A stretch of DNA of 64,000 bases from Fragilariopsis cylindrus CCMP1102. Its lineage: Eukaryota > Bacillariophyta > Bacillariophyceae > Bacillariales > Bacillariaceae. This document shows, one piece after another, positions 42,625-51,913 of the stretch. Made by a program: the position numbers and the translations under genes. Position 1 is the first letter of the stretch. Every line of letters begins with the position of its first letter. Where the stretch lies: contig FMBT01000079.1 of the NCBI GenBank assembly GCA_900095095.1, positions 1-64,000 of the forward strand, in the 5' to 3' direction. The notes below the pieces were generated by a model. The model did not search any database and was not told the origin of the DNA. It saw only the letters and a list, made by a program, of their open reading frames with translations.

Positions 42625-45600
42625 AAGATTGACTGATGCAGTTTAGTTTAAGATGAGATCTTTGTTGGTTGCTGGTTGGAGGTGGTGTCGTCGTAGTGTG
42701 AGGGAGATGAGGGAGATGTTCTGGAAGAAAATTCGTTGGAAAGTAAGTGTGTTTGGTTTTAAACGGCAAAAAAAGGTATGTACTTTTGTGAAGCCGAGGA
42801 AAATATCGTTACATAATTTGAAACGCGCCGGGGCCACCGGAAAATGAGAATTTAACGCTTTATTGTATCGTGTCTGGGGATAATAATAGTCCGTTTCCCA
42901 TCTCCCCCAAATGTTGTTGGGAGACAACTAAGTTGCTATCATCATCGTATATATAGACAGAGCTATGATGTGCACTCAGATCAAACCATTGACAGATTAT
43001 GAGTTACCTTATTATGTGTCTATTTTCATGTTGACCAAAGTTTTCACTAACAAATAAAAAGGTTTGATCAAACAATGAACGTGTGCCTGAATACTAAAGC
43101 AAAGTATGCGACCTGTTTTACTAAAATAATTACAGAAGGGATCATCTTCAAAGAGCTTGCATGTTGGCCAAAATCAAACAATTCTTCACATCACCAAAAG
43201 TACCTGCTTATCTAAAATATCAAAACTGAAAATTTAGGACAACAAGATGAAAGGGAAAATACACTTGGTTCAGTGGTACTTTTGTCATCACATTCATGAC
43301 CCATATTCATGAGATCTTTCATCAGTGTTACTACTGCTCATCTAAGCACTTGGAATCTTCATAGTATTTATGTGGCATGTTCTATTTCTGCATTGATTGC
43401 ATGACCAAAGTTCTCATCTTGACATGGACACATTGTGTGATCACTGTATTTATTAGTGTAGTTTGCATTTTAAGTTTTTTAGAGTCTAAATTGTATGATT
43501 GACACGTACTAATCATATGCCATAGTAAATCAAATTATAAGTTACGACGGCATCAAGATTTGATGCAATGACGCCATGTTCTTGCTATGAAAACATTTTG
43601 TGAATTGGTTCATTTTTGTTGATGCAATTTTAATTAATTAAATTTTCCACAGCAGTGCGCTTGTTGTTCATCAACAATTTTTGAGTCTGTGCATGCAAAT
43701 TTTACCGTGATGTGTCGCACTTGAGAATTAGAGTGACAACGAGTCTTGGGACATGCTATGTGGGTTACTTCGATAATGACTTTGACTTAGCATATAGTTC
43801 AGTTGCTGCCAGTAGTTGTAGCCACCACATGTTGTAAACTGTTAACTGTTAACAATATCAACAGGTGGATGAGCTTGTTGGTGTTATAGCTTGTGAGTAG
43901 ACAAGCTGCTTCCTTCCTTGTTTTGAATTTCAGGGATGGCATGGAATGGGGTATAAATAAAATATTATCTGTGTAGTAGTCATTATCCAATAGTGTTGAT
44001 GGATGGTTGTATATATAGTAGGTTCTTCATTGGGACTGGACAACAACAAATTAGTTTGCTTGTAGCTTAAAAACTACTGTCTGAGCTTCTGAGTGTCAAT
44101 CTGTATCTGTCAAAGCCAGTCCTCAGCCTTCTTTTGGTCAATTTTCATCCACTCCTCAAATTTATCTTTGTGAGCCTAGATTTATTGGCAATGTGAGGGG
44201 AGAGATGGAATCATGGTCCACCCAGCAGCATAGAGGTGTGGCTGTTATTTATTTTTTGGTGGGAGTCGATTCTACAAAGACACATGATATTTATTTCTCT
44301 CAAAAACGTGTCTGACATACTCTACTCGTTCAGTATGGTAATTTTCTCAGACCTTGTCGTGAGATATTGGCCTGCCGCATATTTCAAATAGGATGGAAGT
44401 CATCCTCTATGTCTGCTACAACCTTCCGTGCTTCTTCTCACAAGCTGGACTCAAACTTTTCCTGGGAAATAAATCCCACAACCATAACGTAGACAGCGAG
44501 TTACAGTGCATGGTAGAATCAAATATGAATTGGCCCCGGGAGAGTATCGCCTGGGAGAATTGGCTGCGCTCTACTTGGCCCCACCAACTACCAGACATCA
44601 ACATTAGGAATGCCAAATGCCTACGATCCACATCATCCGCACACAAAACGGATAGAAACAAGTCAACCAAAGAGCCATTGAAAAGTCCAACAAGAAACAC
44701 AAAAAGTTGCAACAACAATCTCTCCGCCACCACCAACAAACAAGTAGAAATCTACCCAAGACTCCAAGTCATCCAGCTCCTCTGACAGAACCAACAACAA
44801 AGAAGTCAAAGGCAACAGCAAGTCAGATTCCATGACAGCCAAAGATGACAGGACTAACGATGCACAACAAACAGACACTACCGCATATGCCAGCCAACCC
44901 AGTTCAGCCAATCCCTCCTCACCACTCATGGACATCTAGACAGAATTGCCACAACAAAAGAAGTGACAGCAAGGACCAACCTCACACTATTATACAGCAA
45001 ATTCACCAAAAACTTCAATGGGAACATGCAACTACAAACAGTTTATTATTCTCATTCTTTTTAGTTTTATCACAAAAACAATTGAAAACCAAATTTGCCT
45101 GTACACTACATTGTACACATTACATATAAGTGTTCTATCAAGGCATACATTGTTCTACCGGGGTGATATGAATCTCTCACTTAATGGAGATGAAATAAAG
45201 ATTGAATATCGTCTGCTATACATATCTATATAGAAATTGGCTAGATTAATAAATATATATTTATATATATTACATATTAAATCAATGATTAAAATAAATT
45301 AAGCCTACAGTTTTAAAAGTAATGCTGGTTTTGCTACTGAAATAGTGCTGGTACACTTGGGTTACTGGTAAAATTGTGATCCCACTGGCAACAATTGCGC
45401 TCAAAAAAGGCATTGAGGGTTTAAGAATTTAATGGTTTAACGTCTATCTACTTTGTATTATAATTGTTAATTTATGCATTATTTTCCATCATTATGATCT
45501 ATGCTTATGACCTATGTTTTTTTGAACTTCTGAGTTCTACAGTAGCGAACATTATACGAGACATGAGTGTTGTCTCTATTATTTATATCATTTCGATTTG

Positions 45601-45764
45601 TTTCTTGTTTCTCCCCGAGTTAAAAGTCAACGAATATAATACCGTAGGATAAGAGCCGGTACGGATATCGAATCGTTTTTAAGAGCCTACATTGAGTAGT
45701 CTGCTTTATTCGTATTGAATACTGTACGTAACATTCGTTCGTTCCCACGAATAAGCTGAAACAT
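42625..45764. other. Gene-poor island, 3.1 kb
   Basis: Between two S1 protease genes on the minus strand. The first 300 bp should hold the promoter of the pseudoprotease gene. The rest is A/T-rich and lacks the CAA/AAT microsatellites seen elsewhere. A stretch at about 44390-45060 is richer in C/A and has several overlapping open frames of 90-130 codons on both strands, none with a recognisable domain. It may be a worn-out mobile element, but I see no terminal repeats, reverse-transcriptase, integrase or transposase motif. Confidence 0.4.
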
Positions 45765-47381
45765 TTACGGATCACCTCCCATGGCACTATCCCAAATACT
45801 GTCTCTTCCTGCGCTACGGATTCTACCGTCGGATGCATCAACTGTTACACTCCCTCTTAACCTGTTGTTACTAGTGTTGTAAATCCTGTTGTTACTAGTC
45901 TTGTAAATTGACTGTCGAAGAGGAACCGAGGCTCCTGAATTTCGGTATACATTGTCGACACAGAAATCTACACTCGTATTATCAGTTCCTACGCATCCTG
46001 GGACATTCACCACTCTTCCCTGCTGCTTGTAGAAGCAAAATAGACCATCTGCGCAGTCAGAATCTCTATCGCAATCGCCCTCGCACACTCCAAGTGGGCC
46101 ATTCGGAGGATCTTCTGGATGTGTATATAATCTCACTTCTTCGTTAACTACTTCATCTACAACTACTTCGTCGACAACTACTTCGTCGATAACTACTTCA
46201 TCGATAACTGCTGTTTTCAAACCAGGGCAACTATCAGGCTTACTGGATGAAAACTCGCAAATCTGTTCTTGAATCCAATCATAGGAAGCACTGACACGAT
46301 GGTATACTCCAGGTTTGTTAGCCCGGGCACATCCAGTCCCATATGATACTACTCCAACTTGAGTTATGTTACCACCACTATCTTTTTGAAGAAGTGGACC
46401 ACCACTGTCACCAAAGCCTGTAATGAAGAAAAAAGGAGAAAAATGAGAATGAGCAAAGACGCCTCTCATTCATGTCGTATGTTGTACTGTCATATCGAAA
46501 CCGAACTGCATATTATTGGACCTAGATAGTAGCACTTACAAGCATCTTCTCCTCCACCGCTGACCCCTGCACAAATCATACTATCTTGAATCCACCCCGG
46601 ATACATAGGCGATCTACTACACGTATCTGAATCGATGACTCTGACGTTGACTTCCTGAAGAACATCAGGAAAATCTCCATCTTCTTCTGCCAATCTACCT
46701 AAACCGAGTGGGAAAACAGTAGAAAGCGCTGCAGGTTTCGACGAATCATTGTTTAATGTCACTTTCGGTAATGATGATGGTGCTGGTTCGTCTAGTTTGA
46801 GAAGCATTACGTCGTAATCCCAGGAATCAACATTGTAATCAGGGTGTATTATTCTTTGTTCTATGGTACGTGAGACAGAATTGACGGGATCAGGTTCATT
46901 AGCTTGATGTTTCGTATATGCACCAACAACAACCCGGTTCGTTGTGAGAGGATTGCACTGTACAAAATAAAAATTAGCAAAGGCGAGAGATAGTAGAAAC
47001 AATATTTATATCAGTGACAATGTAAAAATCATATAAGTTTGAACGCTAATCAATTACCGGTAATTGATTATTAAGTAGTAGTCGATCGTCTCGTTTTAGA
47101 AAACTTACATGTGCAGCGGTGAGTAAAATGTCATCATGAATTAACGTTGCTCCACAACTTGAACCCCAAGCAGCGAAGAATTGATATTCTGCTGGATCTG
47201 CATCGTTGCCTCCTACGATTCGTAGATTCGGCTGCTTATTGGCTGTTACCAAGGATGTGTTAAGTCTACAGCATGTTATCAGAAATAGCAATAATGTTAT
47301 CGTTGTAGGGGTCGAGGCAAATATTCTAGGAAGAAAGTAACGTGATGTCGTCGTTGTTTTCGTCGTCGTCGTCATTGTCAT
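45765..47381 (-). CDS. Secreted trypsin-like serine protease with Cys-rich GDCD module
   Basis: Three exons: 47381-47109, 46957-46540 and 46417-45765, introns GTAAGT...CAG (phase 0) and GTAAGT...CAG (phase 1); about 447 residues. N-terminal Thr run, hydrophobic signal, activation site L-R-I-V-G-G, catalytic His (L-L-T-A-A-H-C, split by intron 1), Asp ([10 protein letters not shown]) and Ser (D-A-C-F-G-D-S-G-G-P, split by intron 2). Asp six residues before the Ser predicts cleavage after Lys/Arg. C-terminal to the protease domain come a pentapeptide repeat of the V-I-D-E-V kind (about 46141-46211), then one [11 protein letters not shown] module ending V-P-G-C-V-G. All frames are intact, so it is the best active model for the intron-bearing family members. 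Confidence 0.92.
46141..46211 (-). repeat. 15-bp minisatellite coding a pentapeptide repeat
   Basis: Five units of about 15 bp (TTCATCTACAACTAC-like on the plus strand) encode five variants of V-[IV]-D-E-V in the protease linker. Confidence 0.8.
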
Positions 47382-47835
47382 TGTCGTGAAAATATTAGAT
47401 GTTATCGTTCAAGTAAACTGATGTAGATATATATCTGATGTTATCGTTCAAGTAAATCGAGTGCAATCGGATATGTGGTATAAAAAGTCAGAATAAAGAT
47501 CATTTACAATTATTATGTGAACAGCAAATCGGTGTGAACCAAAAGAAGATTCCATCCCATGAGAATGATATACATAAGTACTGTACATGTCATGTGTTTT
47601 TCGTGACAACATTGTAGAAGATCAGGAACAGTCGTTTGAAAAGGTGACAGTCGCATTTCCAAAGTGTAAACAGGAATCGGAAAGACGTTCGCAAGATTTA
47701 CTAGGTTGAGAAATCTCATCCAACGCATCAGTCCTGTAAGTGATTGTAGAATCTGGGCTGTTCTTGCGGTTTTCTTTTCGGGTACATTGTATTCGAGTCT
47801 GTTATAATAGTAATGATGGAGTCACAGTTTGTTGA

Positions 47836-48281
47836 ATGGGATTAGATCCTCTCCGCGACTTGGCTTATCGAAATTTTGTAATTCTCAACGCCGCATTTCG
47901 AAGTCGTGAATACAGAAAAGGGTATGTATGATATGTATAGAACATATAACCTTAAGTTAGTACTTGTACTAGCATTTCTTTGGCCACGTCATCCCCCGTT
48001 CGTGTCAGAATAATAGTGGAATGCTATTTTCATTTACGTGAACTTTGCGCGCACGATGCGCTTACTCTGTTCTACAGGTAGGATCTTGTTTGACACATCT
48101 TATCGCCGCCATTCGCTCTAATCGAGCCAATAATAAGGATGCTACACAAAAGTGCGTTTCTCTCAACGATCCGCTCGAAGATGTATCTGGAGAACGAAGA
48201 ACACGACCAAAAGAACAACATCAGAATAGAAAAGGAAAAAGAAAAGTGGTGCAATGTATGATAAGAAGATACTGTAACTGA
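47836..48281 (+). CDS. Possible small two-exon gene, unknown function
   Basis: An ATG at 47836 opens a coding-looking stretch (M-G-L-D-P-L-R-D-L-A-Y-R-N-F, then A-A-F-R-S-R-E-Y-R-K) followed by GTATGT near 47920. A polypyrimidine-AG acceptor at 48077 is followed by V-G-S-C-L-T-H-L-I-A-A-I-R-S-N and a basic C-terminus to 48281. The two parts do not join in phase with the best donor, so either a weaker donor (GTAATT at 47878) is used or a base is missing. No domain recognised. This is a weak call. Confidence 0.3.
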
Positions 48282-48347
48282 TAATAGATAGAATCACAAC
48301 TTACGTACAGTAACGAAACAGCACCGGCGCCAAAATAAAGAACCGCT

Positions 48348-48350
<3 letters not shown>

Positions 48351-48378
<28 letters not shown>
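48351..48378. repeat. (TG)n microsatellite
   Basis: Fourteen uninterrupted TG units in the 5' flank of the Popeye-like gene. Confidence 0.92.
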
Positions 48379-48386
<8 letters not shown>

Positions 48387-48484
48387 CAAGAGCAAGAGTA
48401 AATAATATTACGAACAACTACTTGCAGTAGTAACCAACGAAAGAAGAAGAAGAAGTACAGGAAGAAGTTAATAATTAGTTAATC

Positions 48485-49780
48485 ATGTTACGACCAGTGA
48501 TTCGACGAAGCTGTCAATATGCATATGCTCGATGCATAACACCATCATCATCGTCGCTATTCCAAAAGCAACAACAACAACAACAACAACAACTATTTCC
48601 TTCTTTATTACTAGCAATACGGCCTTCTACTACATGTACGTCAGCAGGTCCAGCAGAAGCAGCATCAACTATCCCACCGAAGATTACTACCAAAACTACT
48701 GCTACTGCATCAGAAATATTACGAAGAACACTAATGCCATCAGTATTTGCTTCACAAGAATCAGTTAAAAAATTACTACCTATTATAGGAAATGGTGCAT
48801 ATATGGCATTAGCATCTGGGTTTTTAATGACAGATATGATATCTTTACGACTTATGTTGGTGAGTGGTTATACTGGACTTGTTGCATTCCATGCACTACA
48901 CAAGAAACCATTACAAATACCATTACGTTGGTCAGCATTATTTGTTGTTGTTAATGGAGGTGCTGCACTATTATTATTTATGGATGAATGGATCGGTTTT
49001 TTGTTAAGTGAAGAAGAATTGGCGTTGTATGATGAACATTTTAAAGATGATGGATTAACAAAAGGTCAATTTTATTATCTAATGAAAATGTCCAAAAAAG
49101 AACATATTAAGGATGGCAGTGTACTAACACAAGAGGGTCGTGTATCACCTAATTTATACTTTATTCATAAAGGAAAAGCAAAAGTTTTTCATCATAGTGC
49201 ATTTGCTGCATACATCGGTGAAGGTGGATTTGTGAATGATGTAGCCTTTCAACAACAGCAACAACAACCTGCTGATGCTTACGAAAGTAGTAGTACTGAT
49301 GATAACAACGAACAACAAGACGATAATAGTAATAATAATAATAATAATAGTGATAGTAATAGAACCGTTGGTCGTATATCTTCAACACCACCAGGCGTTG
49401 GAGCATACGGAACTGTTATAACGCATGGAGATTGTACAGTATTGGTATGGAATCAATCAGAACTGAAACAATATTTAGAGAACAAACTAGATATGGATCG
49501 GAATATGAAATATACACTTAGTCGTCATTTAGTTAAATCATTATTAGAACAAAGACAGGCAAGACGACATAAGGGTACAAGTGCAAGTAGTAGTACAATG
49601 CAACAAGGGCGTCAACAGGACAATGATTTACAAGTTGAATTCAAACGTATCAATACACAAAGAACTGGCAAAGAGAGAGGATTTCATGATCATAATGATG
49701 AAAATATTGTTGATAAGCAACGACTAAGACAAAGACGACGAATAACAAATATAGGCCTAATTCTAGGACTTGATGAATGA
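48485..49780 (+). CDS. Popeye/cyclic-nucleotide-binding-like membrane protein
   Basis: 431 residues. The N-terminus is Arg/Gln/Ser/Thr-rich with no acidic residues for the first 50 positions, compatible with a mitochondrial presequence. Three hydrophobic segments lie at about 98-115, 120-135 and 152-170, followed by a cNMP-binding-like beta roll: L-S-E-E-E-L-A-L-Y-D-E-H-F, G-S-V-L-T-Q-E-G, L-Y-F-I-H-K-G-K-A-K-V, Y-I-G-E-G-G-F-V-N-D, then a Gln/Asn/Ser insert, and G-D-C-T-V-L-V-W-N-Q-S-E-L with a terminal helix. Membrane helices plus one cNMP-type domain is the Popeye (POPDC) layout. The phosphate-binding Arg of true cAMP-binding cassettes is not evident, so ligand binding is open. Confidence 0.72.
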   Translation: MLRPVIRRSCQYAYARCITPSSSSLFQKQQQQQQQQLFPSLLLAIRPSTTCTSAGPAEAASTIPPKITTKTTATASEILRRTLMPSVFASQESVKKLLPIIGNGAYMALASGFLMTDMISLRLMLVSGYTGLVAFHALHKKPLQIPLRWSALFVVVNGGAALLLFMDEWIGFLLSEEELALYDEHFKDDGLTKGQFYYLMKMSKKEHIKDGSVLTQEGRVSPNLYFIHKGKAKVFHHSAFAAYIGEGGFVNDVAFQQQQQQPADAYESSSTDDNNEQQDDNSNNNNNNSDSNRTVGRISSTPPGVGAYGTVITHGDCTVLVWNQSELKQYLENKLDMDRNMKYTLSRHLVKSLLEQRQARRHKGTSASSSTMQQGRQQDNDLQVEFKRINTQRTGKERGFHDHNDENIVDKQRLRQRRRITNIGLILGLDE

Positions 49781-50425
49781 TACAAGTAGAAGAAGAATGT
49801 ACGACATCTATTTTTCGTCGGTCGTTCGTTCGTTGTAACAGTTACGTTATATATAGATGTTAAATACTATGTAATATATAATATATATATATAAATTACA
49901 TAAGACCTCTTTGATTGATTTGTGACTAATATACTGTAGTTCAAGTAGTAGAACTCAATTTGTAGTAATCTAGTATAATTTTGAAACCGTTAGCTATGAT
50001 AGAAAATTTGGACGTCACTAATGTTCTTATCAACAAAGATAGTCAGTCAGAGACAAACTATGACATGATACTACCTTACATTGTACATTAAGTACTGGCG
50101 GTCGACCGTTGTCTCACTAGCCTTTATAAGGCGGTAAATATCATAACGAGCATACGTTTGTTGAATCCGTCGGAGAAATTATGTACGTTCGCCGGACATA
50201 CGGAACGACGTGACTAGATTTTAATTTATCCTCGTCATGTTATTGGAACTTTACACGCTAAATACAGGACGACTACCACCTCGACACAAAAATCGAATTT
50301 CCATCACACAAAAACTCGAAACAAGCAACTCCTCCTCCTCACAACCCCTTCCCATTGCAACTCACCTGCAGTCATTATACAACCATTCTAATATATTATA
50401 TACATCAAATTGAACAATAACAATT
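49781..50425. other. Intergenic spacer
   Basis: 645 bp between two plus-strand genes. Contains an AT-repeat near 49875-49895 and a small inverted repeat with a TATA core, GCCTTTATAAGGC, at 50120-50132. No gene seen. Confidence 0.55.
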
Positions 50426-51361
50426 ATGTCAGGTTTGTTCTCAAACGATTACTTTGTCGTCCAAAAGTCGGGCTTGTCTCAATTTCAGGCAATGTCCGCT
50501 TATTTGGGTGGTAGTTGCTTCCAAACCATTATGGACAATCCGGTCACATCGTACCGTCAACTTGTTCAACAGTACGCCAAGGGTTTAGATGGTAAGGCCG
50601 TCGATCCTAAGATTGCTACTCAGGAAGCCAAGGGTGTATTCCGAGCAAATCCTGTCGGTGCTAGTCTGAGTGGTGTTGGTCCTCGTCTTATTGGTGTTGG
50701 ATTTAAACGAATTCCAAAATTTGGTGTATTATTGGGTATTTCTTTCCTAATGGGAACAGGTGAAAATCCTGGAATGGTAGCCGCAACCGGTGCATCGATC
50801 CTATCGGCACCATTCATCAATCCTATCCGTATGATTGAAAAGCAACAGCGTGCATACTTCAAACAAACGGGAACGACTAAACCAATTATGGAAATTTTAA
50901 GAGAGTCTGCCGCAAAACAATTCAGACCACTTTTTCGTGGAACGATTCCATTGATGGGACATTCCTTTGCTAGTGCCATACTTGGTCTAGTTGGACAACC
51001 CAAACTACAAAAGTACATCCAAACAGAAATTGGTGAAAATCTCGGTTTGGGACGAACGGTAACCGGATTAATCGCATCTGCTGTTGTTTCTCCTATTTAT
51101 GTTGTTGTCACTAATCCTTTATCAAGATTGGAGGTTATCATGCAAACAAGTCAGATTTCTGGAAAATCGATTTCCGTCACCGAAGCCGTTAGGGAAGTCG
51201 CTCGTGATAGTGCTGAATACGGAATGCGTGGTATCTTCCGTGGACAGGGAATCGGAATTGTCAAAGCCGTCATTTCTCTATCTCTCTTCCACGAAGGACG
51301 TCACTTTTTACAAGACGCATTCAAAAATTACAACGTCGAAAATGGATACGTTGCAGAATAA
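50426..51361 (+). CDS. Mitochondrial-carrier-like protein (SLC25 fold, diverged)
   Basis: 311 residues. Three approximate repeats each start with a small-residue helix and a Pro-x-[DE]-type kink: M-D-N-P-V-T-S-Y, N-P-I-R-M-I-E-K-Q-Q-R-A, and T-N-P-L-S-R-L-E-V-I-M-Q-T. Each is followed by an F-R-G/L-F-R-G-T or I-F-R-G-Q-G turn. This is the layout of the mitochondrial carrier family, but the P-x-[DE]-x-x-[KR] motifs are worn, so it may be an atypical carrier or an outer-membrane carrier homologue. Codon use is noticeably more even and C-rich than its neighbours, as in highly expressed genes. Single exon and intact. Transported solute unknown. Confidence 0.75.
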   Translation: MSGLFSNDYFVVQKSGLSQFQAMSAYLGGSCFQTIMDNPVTSYRQLVQQYAKGLDGKAVDPKIATQEAKGVFRANPVGASLSGVGPRLIGVGFKRIPKFGVLLGISFLMGTGENPGMVAATGASILSAPFINPIRMIEKQQRAYFKQTGTTKPIMEILRESAAKQFRPLFRGTIPLMGHSFASAILGLVGQPKLQKYIQTEIGENLGLGRTVTGLIASAVVSPIYVVVTNPLSRLEVIMQTSQISGKSISVTEAVREVARDSAEYGMRGIFRGQGIGIVKAVISLSLFHEGRHFLQDAFKNYNVENGYVAE

Positions 51362-51913
51362 ATAATATAATATAATATAGCATACACATAACATAACATA
51401 AATAACATAACATAAAAAGAGAAATTAACTTTGACGCATCAGACACAAACACACAGATGGGTACCTCCTCCCTTCTGACGGATTTTCGATATAGGTACTA
51501 TTACTCCAACGATTACTACAAATAAGTCACTGCTTTCTGCATCCATACCTACACACACAACGCATAATATCTGCGAAAGAATAAACTATAAAAACTGAAT
51601 TGAATCATCTCAATTTTTTTTTCAAAACATATATCATATTCCATCTAGAATAAATACCATGTAGGCAATATCATTCTATACTTAGGGAAAAAATCACTTC
51701 ATAACAAAGGAAACTCAACTTCAATACCAATACCTGTTATGTTATACTCAAATAAAAACTTGATTAATCTATCACTAACATCGCGTTTCCTATTAAACCA
51801 CTATTTACTGGTCATACTATTATATGTATACACGGAACAAGTAAAATTCACGTATTCATTATAAAGTACAATATTGGAGTTAATTTTATATTCCTAAAAA
51901 GGTTTTTTTTAAT
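51362..51913. other. Spacer between convergent genes
   Basis: 552 bp of A/T-rich DNA with an ACATA/TAACATA simple repeat at about 51360-51415 and long T runs. No gene seen. Confidence 0.6.

Larger units (their letters stand above)
47382..48484. other. Divergent intergenic region, 1.1 kb, with possible small gene and (GT)n tract
   Basis: Lies between the protease gene (minus) and the Popeye-like gene (plus). It holds a 20-bp direct repeat of a GATGTTATCGTTCAAGTAAA word near 47400 and 47435, a possible two-exon small gene (separate entry), an E2F-like site at 48326-48335 (GGCGCCAAAA) and a (TG)n tract at 48351-48378. Confidence 0.5.

Noticed and set aside
44393-44785. 130-codon open frame in the gene-poor island
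   Set aside because: No recognisable domain, competing frames on the other strand, no start or splice context. Kept only as part of the island description.
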